Assembly: GCA_051294375.1 (NCBI GenBank) | Contig: CM119271.1 | Span: 9,166,120 to 9,230,119 of the forward strand | Origin: Paraspadella gotoi | Lineage: Eukaryota; Chaetognatha | Direction: 5' to 3' | DNA length: 64,000 bases | Shown: positions 35,568 to 48,597 of the stretch, in pieces | Position numbering within the stretch: position 1 is the stretch's first letter | Layout: every line of letters begins with the position of its first letter | Translations under genes and position numbers: made by a program | The notes under the pieces: generated by a model | The model's database searches: none | What the model was told of the DNA's origin: nothing | The model's input: only the letters and a program-made list of their open reading frames with translations

Positions 35568-37219
35568 TTTACGCACTGCTGTTTTTTTAAAGCGAATGAA
35601 AAGTATGAAAACGGCTATTAAATCCAAAGGGACTGTAGTACTTAATATTCGTATTTCAGTTACGTCTTAGCTTTTACATCGTGACAATTGAAACCCGTCG
35701 ATAAAAAAAATTGACCAAATGAAAAAAAAGAGTTTTTATCATTTGTAAAAATAAGAATTACGGCCAAAACGAACACATGTTTGATATCGTATCAAACGGT
35801 TCTCTTTTGCCTTGGAAGTGAGAGAAGAGAGTCCGATCGAAAAAATTCCTCTCACTTGTTTATTATCATTTTTAACTTGAATTGGATATTTAACTTTTCG
35901 TGTATTTGCAAAAAGGGTAATTAATTCAATTTAATTAATTAGTCAATTAATTGATTGATTGGATCCGACATGTTTGTTTTTATGTCTTTACGTCACGATA
36001 AAAGCAACGACGATGATGGGGACAACGACAATATTGCCGATAACGATTAACTGATTGACTTACTTGATTGATTGATTTATTGATTGAATAATTAATAAAT
36101 TCATAATAAATTCACGGACATCAATTTTATTCATAAACATTTATTTAAAATTTAAAAATAGGATTAATATAACATAGTGAATATTAAATAATTAAAAAAA
36201 CACCTAAAAAGTAAGATTTTTGGAAGGTATGAGTAAGAAAAGAAACTAATGAGCTTAATATAGTTAAAAAGATTATCAACTTTCCTAATACTGTTTAAGA
36301 TCATCATAAACTTTCCTGATACTTTTTTTCTGATTTTTTCTTAAATTTATAATTATTTAATTAATTTTATGAAAGCGATTGATTGCAGCTCATTATCAAT
36401 GTTAAAAAGAGCAATTTATATGACAAATCATTTTCTGTTTTGAAAATATGATCCTTAATTTTATCTTTCCTCGCTTGTTACCGAGTCAAACCCGAAATTG
36501 AATGATATAAAATTTATAAATAAAAAATATGACTGTTTTACCTCATCACAGAGAAATCGAACTTGGAAAAATCTTGTAAAAATATTGTAAAAATCTTTTG
36601 GTGGTTTTCAAATGGTAGAATTTTTATAGCGTCGGGTTTTCAAATAATCACCATGTCGTACGAGACGAAAGATGAAATACACTTTGAAAATTAAACAAAC
36701 GCGTTCTAAGTCATTGTAAAATTCTTTTCATTCTTAAAAAAAATTTAAATTGCAATAAATTTAATTGCTTTTTTTTCATTTCAGAAAAAAAAATCAATTT
36801 GTCTGATTCGGAAAAATCTTTGAAATTTTTATTTTGATGCTATTGTATTAATCCTTTCTTTTTATTTTGATGCTGTAATTTCTGTTTTATACTAAAAATT
36901 AATCATTTATTTACGCTCAGATTTTAGTAGAGATGAAATTTTACAATGATCGACCGTCCACTGAGTATTTGAACAGGTTCACTGGGGCGACCACGACGAT
37001 AAATTTCGTTTGTTATGACGTTCGAACGGTACGTCGACGTCGTTGAATGAAGAAAATTTTAAAATTTACCGATAAAAATATTTAGTCTTGAAAAAAGGGA
37101 TGACAGATTTATTTTGAAGTGAAGATGAACTTGGGAAGACTTATAACATTAATTTATAAAAATTATATATAAAATTAAAAAAAAGGTGATAAGCTGATAA
37201 CTGGGCTTAAGAGTGCAAT
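35568..37219. other. AT-rich intergenic region
   Basis: About 1.65 kb of low-complexity AT-rich DNA upstream of the MCT gene. It contains its promoter by position. No exon, tRNA or element is recognised. Confidence 0.55.
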
Positions 37220-37440
37220 CCGATAAGTTTTTAACCCCTCTTGCAGTGATGGAACGGGTCTTGGGCTTGGAAACAGACTTGAGGTCATTAGGATAAAGCG
37301 GTTTATGGCCGTAGGGTAAGCACCGTTGGGGACGGATCCCGGTACGTAATGGGCATGAGCTGCTGGTATTGCTGAATGAGCCACAGGGTCACGACCGAAG
37401 ATGTATTGATTATAGGCGAGGTGAACTTATTTCAATGCCC
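37220..37440 (+). repeat. Short dispersed element
   Basis: Shares ordered words with 60100-60290: GGGTCTTGGGCTTGGAA, TGAGCCAC..GGGTCAC.AC.GAAG and GGCGAGGTGAAC..CAAT.CCCGAC. The region GGTACG to TGCTGAATGAGCC is the most degraded. Size and dispersal fit a short interspersed element; a tRNA origin is possible but not demonstrated. Confidence 0.6.
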
Positions 37441-37838
37441 GACTCCATCAACATAATTTTATTATGTAAATAAAATTTACATAGATCAAAAGACGATGTC
37501 GATGACTACGTACGACGACACCCAGTATACTTTGTTTCTCATACTAGTAAAAATTAAATGAATAATACATCGGAGTCACCAGAATGGTACCTAAAAACTA
37601 CAAAATATAAATTAAAACGATATAATTTCGAACAATTTAACTAAAGTCAGAAATGTTTTATTATTCTTGACTGACCTATTTTTCCATTCTCTGTGAAATA
37701 AAACAAGGAACCAAATGATACAGCCATATCAAAATAAACCATACTTTAAAGACAACCAAAAATTATAATGATAAAAACCAAATCGCAACACAAGCGTATC
37801 ATAGATCTCTGTCACGACAGGGCCAGTGCAAGGACCTC

Positions 37839-38400
37839 TCAGCGGTCGACCTCTCCCAAAACGATGTCCAAGGTCCCAATGATGGCGACGATATTGGCAA
37901 ACATGAGGCCCCTTGAGACGATACGTCCGCAAAACTCTCCCTTGGGCGCTTCGACGGTGGTGCCGGGTGGGACTTGTTAGGCTTGGGTGAAGAGTTTGAA
38001 GTGATGAATCAGGCTTCCATGGAATTCTTAATTTCGTCTCTGGACGGCGGGGAGATTTTGTGGTCGTCAACTTTAATCTCGCCTGATTCATGTACCTCTC
38101 GATGATGCGCAGAGAATGCCGCATTTCCTCCATGCGGATCAAGTATCGATCGTAGGTGGCGCCTCAGAATGTCGAAGTCGACTTCATCGTAGGCGTCGAA
38201 AGTTGACGCCGAAACCTCGAAGCATGACACCGGAAAAGCCGTTGACGAGGGCGTCCTCGGTAGAGACGATTCCGATATCTTTAATCCGGTCAAGTCAAGT
38301 TGACCCAAACGCAGTTGTTGGTGAAAACATTGTCGAGGTCCTGACAAAAGGCCTGACACCAATGCCACAGATCGTCCATGACTCATGGCATGAGGCCAGA
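37839..38400 (-). pseudogene. Processed NDUFS2 pseudogene fragment
   Basis: The minus strand encodes pieces of the complex I 49-kDa subunit in correct order: DAYDEVDFDIL, RMEEMRHSLRIIERYMNQ, GEIKVDDHKISPP then DEIKNSMEA, HHFKLFTQA, APKGEF, and the terminal IVAIIGTLDIVLGEVDR followed by a stop at 37841-37839. No introns are present in about 560 bases. Frames change at least four times, and the segment that should lie between APKGEF and the last 17 residues is mostly deleted. The first two thirds of the protein are absent. Both opposite-strand copies share most lesions, so the damage predates the duplication. Located between the MCT and uncoupling-protein genes. Confidence 0.82.
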
Positions 38401-40278
38401 TAGCTTGAATGTGTTTCCACAACTTAATAACTATAAAGTGTTTTATCATTAAGTAATTAAGTACTAATTTGTAATTGCTAAGCTCAATTAAAAAAAAAAA
38501 ATGTCAGTGAAAATCTTTTTCAGAAGTAGATATTAAAAACACGTCGCGTCTTCGTTATTTATGAAATCGTGGGATTTCAAATTGAATTGTGATTAATCAT
38601 TAAGATTAAAAACACAGGTCATTGACCTAACATTTAGTGTGAGTTTTTTTCGCGTGTGAGAGAGAGATAGAAAGAGATTGCTGGAGAGCTAGCAAGATAT
38701 CATTCTAACGTTCAATACAAGTCTTAATTTAAAAACTGAGAACGAACAGAGAATATCAACGATTTTTAATCGCAGTATTGCATGATCCGTCCATAAGAAG
38801 GTCCGTCATAAGTTATGCAACAACTCCTGAGCAACAACGCGTTTTTCTGACCTATTTCTACTCTCCAAATAAATTCATAATAATAGGTACTAAAATGCTG
38901 TCGAATATTTAAAAAGCTACGAAACGCCATTTTAATAAGCTACTCAGAAATCAACGACCGAAATAAAAATTAAATTAATTCCGGTACTGGATTTTTATCA
39001 CGCGTTAATTCTATTTATATCCTGACATCCAGTTATAACCGGCTGCGGCTAGAACGTTGCAGCTTCGACAAGGGGCGATGCATTCTCTTCTTCCCTTCCT
39101 CTCCTTCTCTGCTTCTCTCCTTCCCTTTTTTCCCCTCAATCCTCTCTCTCTCACATTCTCTCCATCTCTCCGTCTCCTCGAACGTAGTTTTCCACTCACC
39201 AACCTCCACCGCCGCGCAAGTCCTATTTCTATAGTCGGGGTCATTAATCCATTATTGTCGTCAAAGGTAACCTGGTCTGTTATTTCAATTGTTTTTTACA
39301 AAAAGTCCAAACTTTTTCTCGCGTCCAAAATACACGAAATCTTCGTCTTCTTCGTCATTGACATCACGCGACCAGCTGGTTTGCGTCATCCCTTCTCGTC
39401 CCTCTTCATATACATCCGAGAATCGGGTCAACGTCTCCGTATTACATTGATACCGTTGATTATCTCCCTAATCCTTCAGTCGCTCTTCTACAATTTTTTT
39501 TCTCGCTTCTTCCACATCCACCTCCTCTTCCTCCTCCTCTTCCTCCTCCTCGCTCTTTTTAAATAATTTGCCTTCGTTAATCGAGAAAATCATTTTCAGT
39601 TTCGTTTTTAGTTTCGATCTTTAATTCTTCTATAAAAATTTATATAGAAGAGGGAAAGACGCAATACATACTTTGTTTGTATTTTTTTTTCTTTTTTTCT
39701 CTCTTTTAGAAAGCAGGTTTATTTTTAACGGACACGCTTTTCTCTTCGCGTTATCGCCCTTCGACTCATCATACTTTATATCTTCGCTTCATCGACCGGA
39801 AATAAACCCCCCCCGTCATCTTCGTCAAAGTAGCCCATCGCCATTTCAATGGAAAGAGGGCTACTTTTCGCTTCTCAAGTGGATTACCCCCACCGTGATA
39901 AACTCCCGCCGCCGAGCCAATACTCACATTGCAGTCTCTGCAATGAAAACACTCGACAACATTTGACATTTAGTCTTGAAGAAAAGACTTTCCGCTCCTC
40001 CGACATCGCCAGCGTCGTCATCAGCCTGCGCGACTTCAGCTAGCCAAAGCCCCCTTTTCCCCCCTTCAAGCTCCACCGCCTGCACCGGTAGACGTGATCC
40101 CGAAAGACACGAAGATTTTATGAATTTTTAAGAATAATCCCAATCCAGGCTTTTCCAAATCGAGACCTGAAGATCCTAGTTTAAAAGACAGAAGAAAAAG
40201 TTTCAAGTTTAAACATATTTTCGACGATATATTGCTAAGAATACAAATCTCCAAGCGTGACAAGAAAAATAAGAAAAA
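38401..40278. other. Upstream region of the uncoupling protein gene
   Basis: No coding exon is supported. Pyrimidine-rich tracts (CTTCCTCCTCC) near 39095-39175 and 39505-39550 dominate. It should hold the promoter and 5' untranslated exon of the uncoupling protein gene, but I cannot place a start site. Confidence 0.5.
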
Positions 40279-42655
40279 ATGGTTGGCTTCAAAGAGCTGC
40301 CGCCCAACATGCAACCGACTTTGGGAATCAAAATGGTTTCTGCAGGTATGGCTTTTTTATCTTGATTTTTTTTATTAGTATTAATAAATAATTAAAAATC
40401 ATTATTACTATACTAATAGGATTCGCGGCGATGAGCGCGGACCTGGCCACTTTTCCTCTGGACACGGCAAAGGTGCGGCTTCAAATCCAGGGATCGACCA
40501 CCGGACCCTCCACCGGCACAGCCGCTTCCGCTGTCAATGCCAAGACGATGACTTCAGGTGAGGCGTCGTTTGGAAAATTTAAAGCCAAAAGACAAATTTT
40601 CATCCAGTTTAAGCTTCGCGAGAAGCCTTAATTAAATAGACGGATATTTTAAGTAGATTTTGTTCCTTCCTACCTTGAGCTCCCGAAGTCGCACATGTTG
40701 AAGGTAAAGAGCAGGAAAAATTGTAAGGGACTTTGGACCTTTGGTGTTATATATTAAAGGATTATTGGTTATTTCGGTGATTTTATTCTTTATTTCGAAA
40801 AATACATTTTGTTTGGGATTGGTTTTCCAGGTATGGAAAATTTCAATTCCTATGCTTTTGTTGCAGTTAGTACCTTAGTCATGCTCGGGCGTATATTTTG
40901 TCATAAAGCGTGTCAATTATTAGTTAAAATGCATATACGATTTTTTTTTTGCTTTCTAAACTTAGGGCATTTGGTTACGGGCGATCACCGGACCGCCCCC
41001 AAGTTATCCAAACGCCGTGAAGCTCAAATCACAGCCAAAAATTTCAAGTACCGTGGGGTCGTCGGAACCATCACCACCATAACGAGGTTCGCCACTCTTA
41101 TATTTTGAGTTTATAATTTGCGTTATTTATATTTCGTTTAAAAATAAAATATTACCTTTAAATATAACAGGGAAGAAGGAGCCCGCGCTTTATACAGCGG
41201 TTTGGTTCCGGGTCTCCAACGACAAATGTGCTTCGCCTCCGTTCGCATTGGACTCTACGATTCCGTGAAAGGATTCTACTGCGAAGTAAATCCGTGGGCG
41301 AAGCCGGCGTCGCTTACGCCGATGGACGCGTACGCGACCATTTAGTTAACGCCCCCCCTTATCTCTCCCGCAGCTGTTGACGCCGGATTCGCCGAGCGAC
41401 AACCCGTCACCCGCGATCCGCATCCTGGCGGGAATGACGACCGGGGCGATGGCCGTCCTCACCGCGCAGCCCACCGACGTGGTCAAAGTGCGGATGCAAG
41501 CGGACTGCCCACCGCCTGGTCAGGCCAAGCGCTACTCGGGGTCCAACATGGCGTACAAGACCATCGCTAGGGACGAAGGTGAGGGACTCGGGATTTATGG
41601 GCCGATCATAGTTTTAATTATTTATTTTCTAGGCAATTATTCCCATTTGGTTCTTATTTTCCCCGCCAGGTGTCCGAGGATTGTGGAAGGGCGCGACTCC
41701 GAACATTGCCCGTAACTGCATCGTGAACGCGTGCGAATTGGTCACCTACGACTACACCAAGGGCTTCATCATCCGATCTGGATTGCTGACAGACAACCTC
41801 CCTTGTCACTTCGTCTCCGCCTTTATCACCGGATTCGTGACGACGTGCGTGGCGTCTCCAGTCGACGTCATCAAAACGAGATACATGAACGCCGGGAAAG
41901 GTGGGAGGAATGAAAGAGGGAGGTCGGAGAGTGCGTGGGCGGGAGCCGACCTTTGATTCAGACAAGACGGACAAGACAGAACCATAGATAGACGGAGAGA
42001 CAGAGGGGAGCTTTTTTGTTCTTAATGCTTTCATTGAATTGTATCATGATTTCTTTTTGTTTCAATAACATTGTTCATACATCAATTACCTTTTTCTCTT
42101 TCGTATTTACAGGGACTTATGCCGGACTCGGTGACTGTACTATCAAAATGTACAAGGAAGGCGGCCTGAAAGCTTTTTGGAAAGGTATGGGTTTTTTTTT
42201 GATAGGTTTTTGTAATATTATTTTATATAAAATGCTGTTAACTTAAAAATGTTTTGAGATTTAGTTTTGTGGGAACTCAGAAACTCAATTTCTTAAAGTT
42301 TTTTAATTTTATTTTTACTTAAGATTTAGGCGAGAAATAAGATAAATAATTATTTATTTACAACGGTGATAATTATAGATATCTTATAGATATATTATTT
42401 ACCTTATTTCTCGCCGAAACTTAAACACAACGAATTGAAAGTAACTATACAATGTCTACTTAAGATTTAAAGTTAAAAATCAAATCCGTTACTTTCCCCT
42501 TTTCAGGATTTACTCCGAACTTCTTACGACTGAGCACTTGGAACATTTGCATGTTCGTCATGTTCGAACAGTTTAAGCGGGGATTCACCCTCTTGACAAT
42601 GGACCCACCGGAGACGAACAGCAAGACGAACAACAACAAGCGGCCCATGGCTTAA
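40279..42655 (+). CDS. Mitochondrial uncoupling protein (UCP1-3 type carrier)
   Basis: Eight exons, 40279-40345, 40420-40557, 40966-41086, 41171-41285, 41374-41578, 41670-41900, 42113-42184 and 42507-42655, join without a frame error to 365 residues. Mitochondrial carriers have three repeats with PxDxxKxR signatures, seen here as [11 protein letters not shown] (exon 2), [11 protein letters not shown] (exon 5) and [11 protein letters not shown] (exon 6). MVGFKELPP at the start, [35 protein letters not shown] and LPCHFVSAF are typical of UCP2-like proteins of the inner membrane, which dissipate the proton gradient or exchange metabolites. The protein is about 55 residues longer than human UCP2; extra sequence lies in the loop after the first signature (end of exon 2 and start of exon 3) and before KRYSGS in exon 5. 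The broken mirror copy is at 16447-18425. Confidence 0.95.
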
Positions 42656-42876
42656 AAAGAAAAAATATTCCACCCCTTTTCTCTCACTCAGTCGTGGGTG
42701 ACTGTGCGCGATTCGTAGCAGAGTTGCAGTTATGGTGCAATAATGCGGACGGCGAAACGACGAGGATCGAGCGGCTTTAAATTAAAGTTTAATCTTTTAT
42801 GTATCTTTTAATTTCTTCTAATTCCTGGAATTTGTCATTATCCAATATCGATTATGCACCTATTTAAAGCCCTAGC

Positions 42877-42882
42877 AATAAA
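42877..42882 (+). terminator. Poly(A) signal AATAAA after UCP gene
   Basis: AATAAA about 220 bases beyond the stop codon, in GC-poor sequence with T-rich DNA downstream. Likely cleavage signal of the uncoupling-protein mRNA. Confidence 0.55.
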
Positions 42883-44306
42883 GCTGCTCTATCCTTCTCC
42901 GTTGGTTCGATCTCCCGCGAATTCCATGTAAATTTGTTTTCAGAATCTCCTACTGCCAATTTTTTTTTTTTTTTTTTTTTTGCGGAGAAAAACTTGTTTA
43001 AAAAAAAATTTCGCTCAGACATAGGTACTTTTTAAATGAATTTCTCCGTCTCGGGTGCGCATTTTTTTTTTTTTTAGTATCATTTTGATCAATTCGAATG
43101 TTTTGATAAATAGATTAAGGTTTAATTTCTATAGTTGTCCACCTCGAATTACACTTTTCCCCAAGAGGATAGGACGAGTAACGTGCACCCTCGATCAGTT
43201 TATCATCTTTTCGTCGCCAAGTAAACCATTTTTCCCTCATCTCGGTCGCATGAACTGGCGAGATGCTTCACGCTTTCGATTTTGAACTGTATGGATGGGT
43301 TAATAATATTCAAGTGTTTAAATGATTATTTTGTATCCTGTGAGCGGTAGTTGACCCCCAAATTTATCTTCATAATCTAGTTAGCAAAACAAAAAAAAAA
43401 CAAAATTAAAGCACACGATTTCAAATTTAACTATTTTCCTCAAGAACGTCAAACCTCACCCAATTGCTTCTTAGCAAGTAGTAAAAAAAAAAGATTAGCG
43501 CACATTATTTTTTTGGTTTATATACTATATTACGAAATAAGCACCTCGTTTTCTTTTTTTTTTGTCGTATACTTCTACTTTGAAACAACATTTATCCATG
43601 ATACATCCTTCGTAGAACCCCGAGCCTTTCTCACTCGTGAAAGATAAGTTCTTAGGAACATTATGGCTTTTTATTATATGATGTGTTATACACATCTTAA
43701 TTTTTGAAAAGAAATTCAAGAGTTCTATTTACCAAATTGAATAAATGTATGTATTTTTGTGATTTTTTTTTAATGATTTCGCACACAATCGTATAGGTCA
43801 TTAGAAATTAAACTTTTCAGTGATTTTTTTTTGTAACGGTCTTGTTTAGCGAAGTCTTTATTACTGTACTTGATATGTGTCAATATACTGCGATAAAATT
43901 ATTTTTTTCTTATTCTCTGTCCTCCTTGAATTTATTAAGTTATTTCGAAATAAGAAAGTTATTTTCCTCAATTTCGTTCCCAAGTTTCACGAAAGAGCCT
44001 GCTTTATCGATCGTGAAATCATCTCGGCCGCCGAGCGGAGAATCTCGATCATATAAATAGCCGTTTCATAATCGCGATCATCTTTGTTCGATCGCGCCTG
44101 CATGAGCGACGAGCTCGGTTCAGCAGACCTCTCTCAACCATCTTGTCTAAAAAAAAACAAAAAAAAAACCGCCTTTTCATATTTTGCGAAAAAAACAATT
44201 AACTTGAAGCGTATTAAATTTTTACTAAAATTAAATTGCGAATGAAAAACCCGTTTCATAACAGGCAAAAAAACTTGTCTTATTATTCAAGTTGTCCACA
44301 TTCGTC
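42883..44306. other. Intergenic region before the SMYD gene
   Basis: AT-rich, with a 22-base T run at 42960-42981. No exon is recognised. The mirrored duplication ends near 42330, so this DNA is single-copy in the window. Pyrimidine-rich sequence before 44256 could supply a splice acceptor (AACAG) for the first coding exon of the next gene. Confidence 0.5.
44052..44059 (+). promoter_or_regulatory. Possible TATA box of the SMYD gene
   Basis: TATAAATA lies 248 bases upstream of the proposed start codon, followed about 30-40 bases on by GC-richer sequence (TCGATCGCGCCTG). Position is plausible for a leader exon, but there is no direct evidence. Confidence 0.3.
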
Positions 44307-47300
44307 ATGTGCAGCCATGACGACGTCACCCAAAAGGTTTGGTCCGGGTCAACGTCCTTGCTTAAAAATCTTCGAAGCATGGACAAGGCCTGTGCGGACT
44401 TTGTTCCGGGCGAGGGCGTAACACTTGAAGGTGAGGCCGGCGAGACTTTTCTGCTTCTGACGTTTTTGAATAATTACTGGCGTCAGGTTATAGTTCCTCG
44501 GTTCTGCGACAGGATTAGGCACCGTATTTATTTTTAATTCTGCTAGGAACAGAATTAATATTTAGTATTACATTCGCATCGAATATCGATAATGTATGGA
44601 AACGTTTTTTAAGTATTTACTACTAATAGTGATAACCTCACTGTACGTATGTGTAAAGTTATAAACATTAATTTTAATGATTCCTTTTCAATTTTGCTTA
44701 TTTAAAAGCTTTTTCTCGAGTAAATAAAAAACAACCAAAGAAAACAACAACAACAATTTACCAAAACCACCACCTCCCACTTTATTAATATCTGTTCGCT
44801 TAAGTTAAGAATTCCAATAGACCTTTCCCCCCATTTTTTCCCTCTCATCAGATCTGATAACCTGGGCATTGAGTTCCCCCTGGGTCCCGTTCGATGCTGT
44901 TCTGGATCCCTTTCCAAATTTTCCTCTTCCTCTTCCTCCTCCTCCTCCTCCTCCCGACCAGGATGATGTTATGTCATTCGATGGAATCTTCGAACGCCGG
45001 TAAAAAAAAGTGCCAGAGAGAGAGAGAGAGATAGAGAGCGAGAGCTTCGGGACAAGTTCCAAAATTTTTGAGGTTCCAAACTTTGAGATTTATGTTTTAG
45101 CTTATTTTTTTTTACACTTAGTTTATTTTAGAATAAGTTTTTAATTTCTAAATCTGATTACCTTTTTATATTGAAGTCCATTCAATAGATAAAGCCTCGT
45201 TTGTGAGTTTCTCTTAAAAAATATCACAACCTCACCCCGCCAGTCACCGGCGCCTTTATCTAATGTGACCGTCTTCAGAATTTGATTTTTTTTATTTCAT
45301 TTTTTAAAAATATTTTGTTTTTATTGCTTTTTATTCCGGTTTCGAACCGGATTTCAAAATGTTGAAAAATCATGAAACAAGGTCAGCCTAACCTTTTAGC
45401 AATTACGTGCCTTTGACAGAACTGTTACAAGTTTAAAACCTTAAAAAGATCCGCGAGTAAACTTTCGAAAAACGCCGCGGTTTTCTTTTCAATCGATATT
45501 TCAATGTCAAACATCTTACGTAAAATTCCTCCTTTTTTTTTTAAATCCAGGGACCAAGTTCGAGGTCGGTACTTGGTGGCCTCTCGAGATCTAGAGCCCG
45601 GAGAAACTTTGATCGAGGAGAAACCTTTCGCCTCCATCGTTAATCACAACCACACCGAGGTGAACACTTAGCGCAGAGCGTGAGGGTAATGACTCATGAG
45701 TCATCCGGGAGTGCTTTCGGTGCACATTGTTATTCTGGTGCACTTTATATATTTCGGATTCACTCCAACACGTTTATGCAGTTGCACTCTTAGTTTCCCC
45801 TCGTACAGTGTCCAATACACACTTTAAAGAAAGATCCGATTCTAGGTTCTCTGTCGCTTTAACTTTTCATAAACATTTCGTAAACTAAACCGGAAAAAAC
45901 AGGTCGTTTGTTGTAGTTGTAAAAAGACCCTATTTTCGCGGGAGGAAAGGATCGTTTGCGGGGATTGTCACAACGCCACCTGGTGTAGTCCCAGGTAGAG
46001 AGTTTTGGATTCGCACATTGCGAGTTGTGCCTTGCAGTCTCTAGTTTAGAGAGTCTTAAATTGCGAGTTGCAATCCTGGGTAGTCTGTTGTGCGGTAGCT
46101 TGGAATTGGAGTGTCACTAAACTTCCTCCTCTGAACTTAACAAACTAAATTTCGCGCTTCTACATAAAAGCTCAAATGTCAATCGATTTCTCTCGTTCCT
46201 TTCCGCGCAACAAATAGAATCGATTTTTTTTCTTTTACATTTTTTTCCCCCGCTTTTCTCCCCGATCGATCCCAAAAAAGTCAGGGAAAAAACTGATATG
46301 CCGGGATTTTTCCTTCTTGAAAGTTATTCGCTCTCTACCTTTAGCATCTTCCTTACAGACGCCAAACAGATGTCCACTTGTCACTCAGATACCAGTTGCT
46401 GCTCCCTTACCTAAACGCCATTATATCCCTTCTGTTCAAGATGCCAGTCGATCTCCATCCCTCTCTTCCACGCCTACGAATGCCCTTATCTCCGGACGAG
46501 CGAAAAGCGATGGCTCGTAAAGAGTCGCCACTTCCGATTGGCGTCGCGCATGATCGTCAAAGGCTGGAGAAATGTCGTCGTTGCCTTCAAAGCGGGTATT
46601 ATATAACGAAGAGGGGGGGGGTTGAGAGAAAACGGCAGCTGCCGCAGCTGTAGTCGTAGCTGCAGCCCAGAAACGAATAGAGACAGAAAAAAAACCTATT
46701 TCTACTTTCGTCGCAATAAATAGTGTTTAATAATTCGTGCGTGACTCTCTTCACTTAACTTGATTAATTCCTCATTGGTATTTTGGAAATCCCGAGGTTG
46801 ATGATCGATATAATTAGAAAATAAAACCTTTGATCAGATCTCGGGATCGATGACGACAAAGGAAATTCCAGCCAATCAGCATCCGAGTTCGATCTCGTAG
46901 CCAATCATTCCTGCATCCTGCACTTCTTTGAGAAAAGTGCCGAGGTTTGATTTTTGAGGGATGTTCGATTATTTTAAATGTAAATATGACAACTAGATCC
47001 GTGTTTCAAACTGATAGAAAATGTGTATTTAATGGTTTGTAGAAGATAGAGCGCGCGACCTATGTATTTCTAAACGTTTCTATTATTAATAGTATTAACT
47101 TTAACTTAATGATAAGAGTGTTAGTTTTAACTCTTATGTACATCGCTGACTTCGTGCGCGAGTAAGCATAATTTTTTTTTCAATTCAGCGGACTTACCCT
47201 CTGCAATGCGCCCTGTGGACAAAAACTTACCTGTACTTCCTCAAAAGCGCGGGATTTTTAGAACGAATCAAGGAACAAGTCATTCCATTCATCAATGTAT

Positions 47301-48597
47301 TAACTTTACCAAAATTAAAATTAGGCATTCTCTGAAAGTAAAGATATATATCTATCTCCCAGAATTCCGTTTCTCCGGAGACCATGGATAAGAAGTTGGA
47401 ACGCTTCGTGGCGTCGACACTCCTCCAACACGTCGTCAGGCTAAAGTGCAACTCCTTCGAGAGCTTCCACTCCGTCGTCGGACTTTCCATCTACCTCAGG
47501 ATCGCACAGATCAATCACAGCTGTCAGCCAAACTGCAATAATTTTTTCAGAGGTTATATTTCCTAAAGCCTTCGTGTTTAATTTGTTACATTAAGTAACA
47601 GCTCAGAGATCCGGGCACTTACAAATGAGTTAATTTATAAATAGAATTTGTTGCGAAAGCGTCGGACGATTTGCCGATTAAAAAATTGAGCAGATAATTG
47701 TTAAGCCATAGATACGCAATTAATAATACTAATAATACTAATGTAATATTAAAGTGATCAGATGAATAATTTTTGTATTTTTCAAGGCGACACCCACGTG
47801 ATCCGAACTTGGAAGCGAATCAAATCGGGAGAGGAGATTTGCATCGTTTACGACCGCGCGGTCGCTTGGATGCCGACCAAGCAGAGGAGAAACAAGCACA
47901 TGCGGGACAACTTCGGGTGACCGACCCAGAGAGTTGAGATATCGATCGAAATTATTTATCTCTATTGGAGCATTTCTAAGAATTCTAACTAGTTCATTTC
48001 TAAGAATTCGAGCAAATTATATCCGTTATCTTTTAGGTTCGACTGCCTCTGCCGTCGATGCGACGTTGACGACGACGACGACGACGACGACGACGTTGAG
48101 GGACTCTCCGCCGCCGAAGACGACGTCGAAGATGAGACGCGGCGGCACATCCAGGCATCCGTCAAACGATGCCTGAGCCTCTTCAAGTCGGAACGTTTCG
48201 AGGTAGGTTTCGAATATTTTGAAGATATTCTGTTCAATGAACAGTGTTCATTGTTTTTGTTCGGACAGCTATCCAAGTTATGAAAGTTGCAAGATTAAAC
48301 TAAATTTTTCAAAAACCTGTTTAAATTTAAGCTAAAAGTTATAGCCAATAATATCGCTTTCTAGAATCTAGCGTGCGACTGCTAAGACCAGCATAGACAT
48401 TTAACGGTAAAACATTTGTAAATTTTGTTGCACTAGTTTCATACTTTTGCTTGACTTTTTAGCGAGCGGAGGCGTCCATCTACGAGGCCTCGGCTGCGGC
48501 GCGAACTGCGGGGTTGTTGACTTCGGAGGCCGAGCTCTTCGAAATCCTCAACGAAGTCCAGAGCAGATTCGATCTGGAAAAGATTTGCGTCGATTGA
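44307..48597 (+). CDS. SMYD-family MYND-SET protein lysine methyltransferase (SMYD4-like)
   Basis: Eleven exons join in phase to 481 residues: 44307-44430, 44852-44999, 45551-45659, 45903-45994, 46441-46595, 46838-46944, 47189-47278, 47363-47552, 47787-47916, 48037-48202 and 48463-48597. The split SET domain starts with GRYLVASRDLEPGETLIEEK. The MYND zinc finger spans exons 4-5 (CCSCKK, CGDCHNATWCSPRC, FHAYECPYL). The SET core is INHSCQPNCNNF, then IKSGEEICIVYD, and the post-SET cysteines are FDCLCRRC. Such enzymes methylate lysines using S-adenosylmethionine. The order matches SMYD proteins, with SMYD4/SmydA closest, but the N-terminal TPR repeats of SMYD4 are not visible. Exon 2 encodes a proline run and exon 10 an aspartate run. 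The first two exons are supported by phase only. Converges on the zinc-finger gene. Confidence 0.87.
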
